Virus record (IMG/VR): IMGVR_UViG_3300031857_001044
Coordinates: 1 to 28,347 of that record
Strand: one strand, 5' to 3'
DNA length: 28,347 bases
Origin: a virus
Shown: piece after piece, positions 6,734 to 13,560 of the stretch
How the letters are laid out: every line of letters begins with the position of its first letter
How positions within the stretch are numbered: position 1 is the stretch's first letter
Translations under genes and position numbers: made by a program
The notes under the pieces: model-generated
Told to the model about the DNA's origin: nothing
The model's input: only the letters and a program-made list of their open reading frames with translations
Databases searched by the model: none

Positions 6734-8036
6734 AGTCCTCGGCCCCATCCTCCGGGGCCAGCGGCAGACCGGCCAGCTTGCGCAGGTGGTTCTCCAGCTC
6801 GCGGTCGGGGAAGAGCGTCGCCCCGGACTGAGCCAGCGTCTGAATAAAGGTCGAGACCTCGACCAGGTTCTGCTTCTCAAGGTCGGCCGGCACCAAGGTC
6901 GGCATCGTCGCGTAGTCGAGGCCGTTGAGCGACCAGAGCCGCGGCAGCAGATGGCGGTTGAAGGTGTCGGCGATCGACTTGGTGAAGGCGCCGAGCGCGG
7001 TGGCGAACAGCGCCGTCTTGTCGGACGAGAGCGCGAACGAGCCCACCGACTGCTGGCCCAGGAAGATGAAGTCGGCCAGGACCGAGGTGGCGATCGCCCG
7101 GTTGTAGCGGTCGATGACCTTGGAGGTGTCGAACTGGCGCGAGCCGCCGGTCGAGAGCAGCTCGAACTCGAACAGCCGGTTGCCCGAGCTGTCGCGGTCG
7201 GACGGGATCAGGATGCCTTCCTGCTGGTCGCGGCGGACCTGGGTCACCATCCGCTGCCAGGCCTGGAGGATGGCCTTGTCCTGCGCGTCGGCGGACTGGT
7301 CGAAATATTCGCCCGGAATCCGGGCCACGGGCAGGCCGGCCAGGTCGCGTTCCAGGCCGATGCCCTCGATCTCCTCGATGCGCTTCTTGAAGAACCATGG
7401 GCGGTAGGCGTTGCGCAGGATCGACCGGCCTTCCGGGTTCGACCGCTCGGCGGTCGTGCGGAACAGCAGCATCTTCTCGTAAGGGATCAGGACCTGCGGC
7501 CGCTCGATCGGCTGCTGGACGACGCCTTGCAGCGAGCCGTCCTCGGGGCTGATCTCCCAGCGGACGATGGTCTGCTGGCTGCGCAGCGCGATCTGCCGGA
7601 TGCCGATCAGGCCGTCCTCGTAGGACGAGCGGCGCGCCGGGTCGGTCTGCTTCTGGCCCAGGCGGCGCTTCCAGACGATCTCCATGGGCGCGTAGCCGTA
7701 GACGAACATCGAGCAGATCTCGCCGATGACCTCGGTCCATGGTGTGTCGAGATCGTCGAGGACTTCCTCGACGAACGTCTTGCCGGCGTCGCCTTCCTCG
7801 TCGTCGGTGGCCGCCTGGACGGTCCACTCGCATTGGCGGACGAGGGTGGTGATCGCGAACAGCATGGCCCCGACGATCGGGTCGTTGTCGGCCATCTCGC
7901 GGTAGACGCGGACCCCGCGCTCGGCGCGCAGCTCCTTGAGGAACTCCTCGGTGATATAGCCGCCATATTGGCGCAGCCCCGGGGTACCGATCGAGGTGGG
8001 GTCGAATTTGAGTTTTCCGGGTGCGACGTCAGCCAT
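6687..8036 (-). CDS. Portal protein, Mu gp29-like (DUF935)
   Basis: 449 aa, the usual portal length. The N-terminus has the LKFDPTS, GLRQYGG, YREMADNDPIVGAMLFAI pattern of DUF935/Mu gp29-like portals (ring-forming proteins through which DNA enters the head). Further along are RWEISPEDGSLQGVVQQ, YEKMLLFRTTAERSNPEGRSILRNAY, and a C-terminal SVLADFIFLGQQSVGSFALSSDKT region, all portal landmarks. The start at 8036 overlaps the terminase stop by eight bases. The acidic, Pro-rich tail (PPDAPGGEIAPDA) overlaps the convergent HTH gene. Function as portal is secure by family and by order terminase-portal-MuF. Confidence 0.92.
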   Translation of the reverse strand: MADVAPGKLKFDPTSIGTPGLRQYGGYITEEFLKELRAERGVRVYREMADNDPIVGAMLFAITTLVRQCEWTVQAATDDEEGDAGKTFVEEVLDDLDTPWTEVIGEICSMFVYGYAPMEIVWKRRLGQKQTDPARRSSYEDGLIGIRQIALRSQQTIVRWEISPEDGSLQGVVQQPIERPQVLIPYEKMLLFRTTAERSNPEGRSILRNAYRPWFFKKRIEEIEGIGLERDLAGLPVARIPGEYFDQSADAQDKAILQAWQRMVTQVRRDQQEGILIPSDRDSSGNRLFEFELLSTGGSRQFDTSKVIDRYNRAIATSVLADFIFLGQQSVGSFALSSDKTALFATALGAFTKSIADTFNRHLLPRLWSLNGLDYATMPTLVPADLEKQNLVEVSTFIQTLAQSGATLFPDRELENHLRKLAGLPLAPEDGAEDFMPPDAPGGEIAPDA

Positions 8037-9312
8037 TTAGATCTCCGGTCGGCATGCCGCCAAGCCAGGGAGAGATCTTCGTCTCCCCGCCCGGCCTCAT
8101 CGCCGTGAATATTGCGGGCGCGATCTGGCGGTGCTGCTCGACGGCCAGCGCCAGCGCCATCACGCAGTCGTCATTGTATCCCGCCGGGGCGGTGTAGCGT
8201 ACTCCGGTGCGCGTGTACTCGTACTCGAACAGCTCCAGCTCCGAGCGGATTGGTCCGTCGGGGATCTTGATGTCGCCGGACTGGATGACGACGGCCAGGC
8301 CCTCCATGAGACGCTGCTTGGACGACGACGAGAACTTGAAGCCCTCGATGGTCCGGCGCTTCTTCTGCATCCGCTCGACGATCGGATCGCCGACCCCGGT
8401 GGAGTCGACGAGCGTGCGGGTCTTGCCGACCAGGCCAAGGATGCGGCTCTCGGTCTCGTCCCATGGCACGCCCTGCCAGCGGTCGAAGCCGCAGACGGCG
8501 CGCTGCTTGTCGAGGCCCACGACCACGGTCCAGTCGACCGATTTGGCGAGGTCGACGCCGCAGGCGATCGGCGGCGCGTCGGAGATCGGGCCGATGCAGC
8601 GAGCGATGTTCTTGATGCCGAAGGGGTTCCCCTCGTCGTCGGAGGGCTCGGCCAGGTAGAGCTCGCGGAACACATTCTCCGGGAGCTGGCGCTGCGCGTC
8701 GAGGATCTCGTCCTTGTCGAGCACCCCGCCCTCGACCGCGTCCCAGGCGGTGAGCTTGGCATAAGCCATGCCGGGCTCGCCGGATTCGGCCTTCCGGGCC
8801 ATCTTGAAGTGCCAGTTGGCCCGCCCCTTGACGTTTCCAATGATCCGGACCGGACCGCGGGTGGCGGTGAGCGTCGAGCGGACCGCGATCCAGCTGTCCT
8901 CCCGGACCCGCGACGCCTCGTCGATGACCGACGCGAAGACGTCCTCGCCGTAGAGGTTGTCGGGCTTCTCGCCGGACTTGAACCAGATCACGGCCCCGTT
9001 GGGCAGGGCGATGGTGAGGTCGCCCTCGTTGGCCGCGTACATCGCCCGCGGCAGGCCGCGTTTCAGGCGGCGGAAGGCGATCTTGGCCTGGGGGTAGACC
9101 GGTGCCACCCACCAGAAGTTGCGGCCCGGCTGGCCGTGCACGACGGCCTGCTCGAACAGCCAGGCCAGGCAGCCCACGGTCTTGCCGGCCTTGGTCGAGG
9201 CCTCGATGATCCCGTAGCGGGCCGGCAGACCGTTGACGTCCGCGCAGTCGAAGATGGCCGCCTGCTGCGCCGGATAGAGCCAGGGGCGGACATATTCAAT
9301 CGTCCGCTGCAT
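8029..9312 (-). CDS. terL: Terminase large subunit
   Basis: 427 aa from ATG 9312, overlapping the small subunit by 17 bases; the frame extends further but overlaps the upstream gene more. ATPase: Walker A-like EASTKAGKT at residues 37-45, Walker B FASVIDEA at 126-133. RNase H-like nuclease: CGVDLAKSVDWTVVV with D254, LVDSTGVGD with D303, and YNDDCVMALALA with D381/D382. It cleaves concatemers and drives DNA into the procapsid through the portal. A complete, intact gene with all catalytic acids in place. The packaging type (cos or pac) cannot be read from the motifs alone. Confidence 0.95.
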   Translation of the reverse strand: MQRTIEYVRPWLYPAQQAAIFDCADVNGLPARYGIIEASTKAGKTVGCLAWLFEQAVVHGQPGRNFWWVAPVYPQAKIAFRRLKRGLPRAMYAANEGDLTIALPNGAVIWFKSGEKPDNLYGEDVFASVIDEASRVREDSWIAVRSTLTATRGPVRIIGNVKGRANWHFKMARKAESGEPGMAYAKLTAWDAVEGGVLDKDEILDAQRQLPENVFRELYLAEPSDDEGNPFGIKNIARCIGPISDAPPIACGVDLAKSVDWTVVVGLDKQRAVCGFDRWQGVPWDETESRILGLVGKTRTLVDSTGVGDPIVERMQKKRRTIEGFKFSSSSKQRLMEGLAVVIQSGDIKIPDGPIRSELELFEYEYTRTGVRYTAPAGYNDDCVMALALAVEQHRQIAPAIFTAMRPGGETKISPWLGGMPTGDLNG

Positions 9313-9802
9313 CCCTCTCGCCGATCTTGAGCGTGAAGACGACCGGCGCCTCGCCGTCCTTGCCCGGCACCTCGACCTTGCCCACCGCGCTGCGCGCATC
9401 CTGGTCGCGCCAGCCGGCCCGGGCCTTGAGGTAGAAGATCCCGGCGGTGACGACGTTCTTGTGGGTCTTGTCGGTGGCGACCGAGAACAGCGTCTTGGCG
9501 ACCTGGGCGTGGGCGAAGATGTCGCCGTGCTCCAGCTCCTCCCCGAAGTGCTTTCGGAGCGTCTTGGGGTCGATGCCCTGCGGCCAGTTGATGAGCTTGG
9601 CGACCTGTTCCTCGGTGTAGCCGACCCCGCGCAAGAGCACCACGAGCTGCCGGTGCTCGGGCTTGGGCTCGAACACCATGCCCGTTTTTTTAGTGCGGGA
9701 ACCCTCGCCTGGGCGAAAGAGGTCCTGCACCGGGGGTTTCTTGCCGGCGGCAGCAGGGCTTCGGGCAGCCGTTTTTCGGGGTTTCGGGGCCTGTTTTGTC
9801 AT
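9296..9802 (-). CDS. terS: Terminase small subunit-like DNA-binding protein
   Basis: 168 aa. A basic Lys/Pro/Ala-rich N-terminal 35 residues is followed by an HTH-like region: HRQLVVLLRGVGYTEEQVAKL then GIDPKTLRKHFGEEL, then helices (HAQVAKTLFSVATD, IFYLKARAGWRD). This is the pattern of small terminase-type proteins that recognise the packaging site and recruit the large subunit. It directly precedes terL with overlap, and is the first gene of the leftward late operon. Its start at 9802 faces the rightward promoter at 9819-9848. Small subunits diverge fast, so the call leans on the HTH plus position. Confidence 0.8.
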   Translation of the reverse strand: MTKQAPKPRKTAARSPAAAGKKPPVQDLFRPGEGSRTKKTGMVFEPKPEHRQLVVLLRGVGYTEEQVAKLINWPQGIDPKTLRKHFGEELEHGDIFAHAQVAKTLFSVATDKTHKNVVTAGIFYLKARAGWRDQDARSAVGKVEVPGKDGEAPVVFTLKIGERDAADD

Positions 9803-9818
9803 CTTCGTGATAATTCGC

Positions 9819-9848
9819 TTGCGTCTTGGCGCGTCATGCGCCTATTAT
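9819..9848 (+). promoter_or_regulatory. Rightward promoter 3 with perfect dyad in the spacer
   Basis: -35 TTGCGT (9819-9824), 18-base spacer, -10 TATTAT (9843-9848). Contains GGCGCGTCATGCGCC (9828-9842), identical to the copy at 6479-6493 and again abutting the -10. It drives the island beginning at 9875 and lies back to back with the terminase start at 9802, so a protein bound here could affect both early-island and late transcription. Confidence 0.8.
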
Positions 9849-9874
9849 GCGTCACCTTTTGGATGGAGGTGCAA

Positions 9875-10384
9875 ATGAAGCAAGAAACGCAAGCAGCAAC
9901 CGAAGCGCCGGTGCCCGCGGACAAGGCACCAAGAAGCAGTTGGAAGGCGGTGCGGGTGGGGTGGGAGGCGCTGGCCAAGGCCGGGGTGGTTCCACCGGTC
10001 CCGGATTTCCCGATGTCCAACGTGACCTACACGAAGATCTGCAGCCGGATGGCCGAGGCGGCGCTTGCCCACGACATGGTCGGGCTGGGCAATCTGGGTG
10101 CGGCGGTGAAGGGTAAGCAGACCTACGCGGTGCTCACCCGCCACTTCGCCGAAGCCTGCGTCCTAGCGGTAACGGCGCAGCTTGGGCTGGGCATCGAGGG
10201 TGGGATTCTTCACCCGGTGCCGACCCCGCCCAAGAAAAAGCCCGCGGCCAAGAAAGCCCAGGCGCCCGTGCCCTTGGCCCCGGCCGAGGACGATGCGCTG
10301 ATGGCGGCGATCAAGGCGCAGCGGACCAAGCGGGCCGCCAAGGTCGCCAAGGCCAAGACGAAGGAGGTGAACCATGGGGCGTAA
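9875..10384 (+). CDS. Hypothetical protein with a histone-like Lys/Ala/Pro tail
   Basis: 169 aa, not recognised. Start at ATG 9875 with GGAGGT just upstream; an in-frame ATG at 9863 overlaps that site and is less likely. The middle (residues 20-110) is a compact helical domain with conserved-looking stretches FPMSNVTYTKICSRMAEAAL and YAVLTRHFAEACVLAVTAQL. The last 60 residues are Lys/Ala/Pro-rich (PKKKPAAKKAQAPVP, then KAQRTKRAAKVAKAKTK), resembling a histone H1-type nucleic-acid-binding tail. First gene of island B. A DNA- or RNA-binding role is a reasonable guess, no more. Confidence 0.75.
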   Translation: MKQETQAATEAPVPADKAPRSSWKAVRVGWEALAKAGVVPPVPDFPMSNVTYTKICSRMAEAALAHDMVGLGNLGAAVKGKQTYAVLTRHFAEACVLAVTAQLGLGIEGGILHPVPTPPKKKPAAKKAQAPVPLAPAEDDALMAAIKAQRTKRAAKVAKAKTKEVNHGA

Positions 10385-10667
10385 GGTCGAGCAGAGCGCC
10401 GAGGGCTTCCTCGTGCGCGAGACGGTATCGGCGGAGGAGCGCCAGGTGACCCCGGCGTTCCCGACCGAGGACGAGCTGATCGCCTATCTGGCCAAGCACG
10501 GCGACTTCTGGGACCAGGCCGGCGGGAAAGGCCCCTGGGACCGGGTTTCGGCCACCCTCTTCGTCCGGGAGCTCAAGGAGCTGCCCACGATGATGATGAT
10601 CGGCGGGCAGCTGGTGCGCGCCCGGGAGATCCCTTTGGCCCTGATCGCCCAGGAAGGAGGTGGCTGA
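10374..10667 (+). CDS. Hypothetical protein
   Basis: 97 aa, not recognised. ATG 10374 has a strong AAGGAGG seven bases upstream, and the gene overlaps the end of the previous one by 11 bases. It begins with basic residues (MGRKVEQSAEGFLV) and contains a DELIAYLAKHGDFWD helix and TMMMIGGQLVRARE. The C-terminus, QEGGG, is encoded by the ribosome binding site of the next gene. No membrane segment or metal site. Confidence 0.72.
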   Translation: MGRKVEQSAEGFLVRETVSAEERQVTPAFPTEDELIAYLAKHGDFWDQAGGKGPWDRVSATLFVRELKELPTMMMIGGQLVRAREIPLALIAQEGGG

Positions 10668-10936
10668 TGGCCAGCGTCTGGTTCGAAACAAAGAATGGGG
10701 GCGCGCCCGTGAAGCTCGCGGGCAACCTCAGCCCCAAGGCCGCGGCGGCGGGCTTTGACGACTTCGTCAAGCGCTACCTCGCGGAGAAGCCCACCCGCAA
10801 GGCCGTGCCGTACCATCGGCTCGAAGCCCTGCTGTTCGATTCCAAGGGGGCCCTCTTCGGCCTCGTCTGGGTCGAGCTCATGTCCCCACCGTCGGCGCCG
10901 GAGCCCGGCCAGCCCAAGCGGGAAATCACCACTTAG
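10667..10936 (+). CDS. Hypothetical protein
   Basis: 89 aa, not recognised. Starts at ATG 10667, TGATG-coupled to the preceding stop, with GGAGG six bases upstream. The alternating pattern ASVWFETKNGGAPVKL, LFDSKGALFGLVWVELM suggests beta strands, with a central helix (AGFDDFVKRYLAEK). The Pro-rich end is probably disordered. Soluble, no known motif. Confidence 0.7.
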   Translation: MASVWFETKNGGAPVKLAGNLSPKAAAAGFDDFVKRYLAEKPTRKAVPYHRLEALLFDSKGALFGLVWVELMSPPSAPEPGQPKREITT

Positions 10937-10944
10937 GAGAAGCC

Positions 10945-11202
10945 ATGCGTAATTTCACCACGACTACCCCTGCCGCTCGGACCGAGCCATTTTGGATGGG
11001 AGCCTGCCTCGGCGCCCTGATGATGCTGCTCACGGTGCTGGCCTACGAGCGCCTGACCCGCCAGCCCGACCCGAGCGCGGTCACTATGCCCACCGACGTC
11101 ATCAAGGCCTACAACATGGGCGTGAAGGACGCGCTCCGGACCAACCCGCCGTCTCTCGACCTAGAATCGGTCTGCGTCGAGCTCTGGGCCAACCGGAGGT
11201 AA
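10945..11202 (+). CDS. Small membrane-anchored protein
   Basis: 85 aa, not recognised. ATG 10945 has TAGGAG eight bases upstream. The N-terminal 15 residues are polar; residues 16-33 form one membrane helix (PFWMGACLGALMMLLTVLAY), followed by ERLTRQPDP and a 45-residue soluble domain with a single Cys near the end. The topology is a type II-like signal anchor, with the C-terminal domain probably outside the cytoplasmic face if the usual charge rule holds, though flanking charges are weak. Third small TM protein in the rightward islands. Confidence 0.7.
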   Translation: MRNFTTTTPAARTEPFWMGACLGALMMLLTVLAYERLTRQPDPSAVTMPTDVIKAYNMGVKDALRTNPPSLDLESVCVELWANRR

Positions 11203-11207
11203 GCGCC

Positions 11208-11513
11208 ATGGCCATCAAGCACGCACGCATAGAAGTGAAGCGCACGGTCCGGATCAAGCTCTCGCTCACAGCCGACGACTGGCAGCTCTACGGACGCCAC
11301 GGCGAGGAGCAGTACAAGGATCGCGAGGACGTCGCTAGGGCCCTCAACCAGGCGATCGAGCTGGCCTTGAACGGGCCTGGCCCCGACCACGAGCGTGTCG
11401 CCAGGGCCTTTCGGCTGCTCGCTCAGATGACTCCGAGCCGGTTTGGCGCCAACGACACCGAAGGCCGGGGAATGCTCCACGAGATCTGCCACCTCGCCGG
11501 CATCGACCATTAA
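11208..11513 (+). CDS. Hypothetical protein with beta-strand/helix architecture
   Basis: 101 aa from ATG 11208 (GGAGG 12 bases upstream, a slightly long spacing). It opens with HARIEVKRTVRIKLSLTADDW, a basic strand-strand-helix start reminiscent of ribbon-helix-helix-like proteins, then EDVARALNQAIELALN, and ends with FGANDTEGRGMLHEICHLAGIDH. Not matched to a named family with confidence. It could be a small DNA-binding regulator of island B; this rests on overall shape only. Confidence 0.7.
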   Translation: MAIKHARIEVKRTVRIKLSLTADDWQLYGRHGEEQYKDREDVARALNQAIELALNGPGPDHERVARAFRLLAQMTPSRFGANDTEGRGMLHEICHLAGIDH

Positions 11514-11533
11514 CCCACCCACCAAGGAGACGT

Positions 11534-11881
11534 ATGAACACCTCGACTTTTCTGAAGACCGCGGCCCTCGGGCTCGCCTTTCTCACCGCCCAGGCCAGCG
11601 CCGAGTTTCTCGACGGCAACGAGCTTCACATCCGCATGAACAGCAGCGAGACCTGGGAGAAGGCCTACTCCTACGGCTACGTGGCCGGGGTCACCGACGC
11701 CGGCCTCGGGGTCACGCATTGCGCGCCGGCCAACGTCACGCTCGGCCAGGTCATGGATTTGGTCAGGAACCACCTGGCGCAGCACCCCGAGCGCCGGAAC
11801 CGCAGCGGCGACATCCTGATCAACCAGGCGCTGCGGGCGGCCTGGCCGTGCCCGCAACGGTCGCGGGGGCAGGGCACATGA
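11534..11881 (+). CDS. Secreted Rap1a/Tai-like protein
   Basis: 115 aa. Residues 1-23 are a clear Sec signal peptide (FLKTAALGLAFLTAQASA, cleavage after A23). The mature part follows the Rap1a/Tai family plan: FLDGNEL, YSYGYVAGVTDA, HCAPANVTLGQVMDLV, LAQHPERRN, and INQALRAAWPC, with C63 and C106 able to pair. Founding members are periplasmic immunity proteins that neutralise type VI secretion amidase effectors (Tae4 type). Phages also carry relatives whose partners are unknown. AAGGAG precedes the ATG. In a phage this could protect the host from rivals or modulate the phage's own cell-wall enzyme; only the family likeness is seen here. Confidence 0.8.
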   Translation: MNTSTFLKTAALGLAFLTAQASAEFLDGNELHIRMNSSETWEKAYSYGYVAGVTDAGLGVTHCAPANVTLGQVMDLVRNHLAQHPERRNRSGDILINQALRAAWPCPQRSRGQGT

Positions 11882-12087
11882 CCAGCGACGAGCTCCCGTG
11901 GTCGTTCGCTGACGGTCACGTGGTCGGCCACGTGATGGTCACGAACCTTTCACGCGCCCGATGCACCATCTGCGGCGCTACCATAGCGATCGGGCAGTCA
12001 GACGGCCTCGGCGAGATCGTCGAGACCGTCGACACCTTCGCCCGCCGTCACCTGCACGGGAAGCCGACCTACCCCATCGACGAATGA
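11878..12087 (+). CDS. Small CxxC protein
   Basis: 69 aa, ATGA-coupled to the preceding gene. Contains a single CTIC knuckle at about residue 27, preceded by VVGHVMVTNLSRAR, and a C-terminal TFARRHLHGKPTYP segment with two histidines that could complete a zinc site (C2H2-like). Not recognised as a named family. Similar C-x2-C ... H proteins are common in phage early operons. Confidence 0.7.
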   Translation: MTSDELPWSFADGHVVGHVMVTNLSRARCTICGATIAIGQSDGLGEIVETVDTFARRHLHGKPTYPIDE

Positions 12088-12476
12088 GCAAGCCGCGCAA
12101 GAAGTATCAGCCAAAGGTGATCAAGGTCCCGGTGACAGGGGGCCTGGTCGCGTCCTTCCGGCAGACGTTGCGCGACTGCGAGATCGCGATGCGGATCGCG
12201 CCGAACGACAAGAGCTTTGACGGCTTCGCGCAGATCTTCAACGTCATCGGCCTGGCGGCGCACCGGGCGGTCCCGACCGACCCGGACCTTCGGCTCTTGC
12301 AGTCCGGGGCCCTTTCCCTGCAGCAGATGGCCCAGAGCCACGAGCGGACCGGGAAATGGATCATCGGCCCGCTCGACCTGCAGTCCCTGGTGATCGCCGG
12401 TCAGGCGGCGCAGCGGCTCTTGACCCGGCTCGACGTCGCCACCCTCTACCTGGCGTACCGCGAGGTGTCTGCGTGA
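12084..12476 (+). CDS. Hypothetical helical phage protein
   Basis: 130 aa, ATG overlapping the preceding TGA. The N-terminus is basic (SKPRKKYQPKVIKVPV). The rest is helical, with FDGFAQIFNVIGLAAHRA, LQSGALSLQQMAQSHERTGKW and DVATLYLAYREV. Proteins with this 'ALSLQQM..SHERTGKW' pattern occur in phage accessory regions without assigned function. No membrane or metal site. It overlaps the next gene by GTGA. Confidence 0.72.
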   Translation: MSKPRKKYQPKVIKVPVTGGLVASFRQTLRDCEIAMRIAPNDKSFDGFAQIFNVIGLAAHRAVPTDPDLRLLQSGALSLQQMAQSHERTGKWIIGPLDLQSLVIAGQAAQRLLTRLDVATLYLAYREVSA

Positions 12477-12856
12477 TCGACGTCCCGCTCTACCTGCGGA
12501 CAGTCTTTGCGGCCGGCGACGACGGGATCCTCACCGAGAAGGTGGCGGCCAAGCTCGACGTCGACTTCCACGAGGCCCGCTCGATCCTGGAAAGCCTGTT
12601 TCGGGCGCGCAAGCTCTCGCGGCTGCCGAACCCGCGGGGGCGCGGGCTGGTCTGGCGGATCCCCAAGCGGGGCGACGCGGACGCCGGGCTATTGTGGGAG
12701 CCGGGCTCGGGCGACTTCCGGGTAGACCCCGCGGTGCTGCGGGCCATCCAAGGCGTCAAGGGGGCCAAGGGGCGCCTCATCAAGGCCAAGCGCGGGCCCA
12801 AGCCCCACCAAGCCGACAAACCGGCCCCGAAGGCCGGCCAGCTCGAACTCTTCTGA
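12473..12856 (+). CDS. Winged-helix-like protein ending in a clamp-binding motif
   Basis: 127 aa from GTG 12473, coupled to the preceding TGA. Residues 1-65 look like a winged helix: VPLYLRTVFAAGDDGILTEK, LDVDFHEARSILESLF, then basic RARKLSRLPNPRGRG and VWRIPKRG as the wing. The C-terminal third is Lys/Pro-rich (KAKRGPKPHQADKPAPK) and ends exactly in GQLELF, which matches the bacterial sliding-clamp-binding consensus QL(S/D)LF. The inference is a DNA-binding protein tethered to the host beta clamp. It ends one base before the stop of the leftward gene at 12857. Confidence 0.72.
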   Translation: MIDVPLYLRTVFAAGDDGILTEKVAAKLDVDFHEARSILESLFRARKLSRLPNPRGRGLVWRIPKRGDADAGLLWEPGSGDFRVDPAVLRAIQGVKGAKGRLIKAKRGPKPHQADKPAPKAGQLELF

Positions 12857-13159
12857 CTACTCGACGAATGCCACCTGGGTCTTGCCGCCGTGACCGTGGA
12901 TCAGGTCGACGGCCTTGAGGTTGTCGTAGACCACGGTCGAGTTGATGATCGAGCGCCAGCGCAGCGCCACCGATCCGTCGGTGAACTCGACTCCCTCCGC
13001 CACGATCCCGGTGCCCGAGGTGCCGCTCTCGTCCTCGGTGCGCAAAAGCACGAAGCGGCGTAGGTTGACGCGCTTCTCGATGGGCAGGGCGGGAGCAGGG
13101 GCCGGGGCGGGCTCTGCGGCGGTCGTCTTGGGTTGGGCGTCGTTCGTCTCGTCGTTCAT
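12857..13159 (-). CDS. Conserved phage hypothetical protein
   Basis: 100 aa; AGGAG six bases before ATG 13159. The N-terminal 30 residues are Pro/Ala-rich and probably disordered. The C-terminal 70 carry RFVLLRTEDESGTSGTG, EFTDGSVALRWR and TVVYDNLKAVDLIHGHGG, a pattern found in many small phage proteins next to membrane and holin-like genes and assumed to be a small beta-barrel. It is the last gene of the leftward methyltransferase operon. Function unknown. Confidence 0.78.
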   Translation of the reverse strand: MNDETNDAQPKTTAAEPAPAPAPALPIEKRVNLRRFVLLRTEDESGTSGTGIVAEGVEFTDGSVALRWRSIINSTVVYDNLKAVDLIHGHGGKTQVAFVE

Positions 13160-13380
13160 GGGTTTCTCCTGGTGACATGGGCGTTGAAAAGGCGCCGCAG
13201 CACGTAACTACGGGCGATGCTGATGGCGGTGAAGATCAGGCCGATGCCGAAGGCGTCGGCGAGTGAGACGTTGAAACCAAACAAAGGCAAGACCAGCAAG
13301 TTGGCGAGCCAGTTGACGCCAAACCCAATGACCACGTTGGCGATGGATTCGACGAAGGATCCGAGACGCGATTGGCTCAT
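13156..13380 (-). CDS. DUF7220-like two-TM membrane protein
   Basis: 74 aa. SRLGSFVESIANVVIGFGVN and LLVLPLFGFNVSLADAFGIG, then LIFTAISIARSYVLRRLFN, fit the DUF7220 phage membrane family: two membrane helices with a basic RSYVLRRLFN end inside. Its stop overlaps the start of the next gene (ATGA). The ribosome binding site is weak. Function is unknown in the family; position between a methyltransferase and another small TM protein does not settle it. Confidence 0.8.
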   Translation of the reverse strand: MSQSRLGSFVESIANVVIGFGVNWLANLLVLPLFGFNVSLADAFGIGLIFTAISIARSYVLRRLFNAHVTRRNP

Positions 13381-13389
13381 GCATGGCTT

Positions 13390-13560
13390 TCACGCCGCGC
13401 CGAAAAAGGTCCAGCCAATCTGAAAGGCCTCCCAGGCGCCACGGATGATCATGCCGATGACGACCAGGCCGGCGACCCAGGCGCAGGTGACCAGGCCCCA
13501 CACCGCGGCCTTCTCGACCACGGTCTCCAGGGCATCGGCGATCCGCTGAACCGACATCAT
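13390..13560 (-). CDS. Small single-TM protein
   Basis: 56 aa from ATG 13560 (or the adjacent ATG 13557), overlapping the methyltransferase stop (ATGATG). Residues 18-40 form a membrane helix (AAVWGLVTCAWVAGLVVIGM). The N-terminal part is amphipathic (VQRIADALETVVEK) and the end is aromatic (AFQIGWTFFGAA). Small size and tight coupling support translation. Could be a holin- or antiholin-like partner of the neighbouring DUF7220 protein, but no family is recognised. Confidence 0.65.
   Translation of the reverse strand: MMSVQRIADALETVVEKAAVWGLVTCAWVAGLVVIGMIIRGAWEAFQIGWTFFGAA

Noticed and set aside
6786-8108. Rightward 440-codon frame opposite portal
   Set aside because: Antisense shadow of the portal gene.
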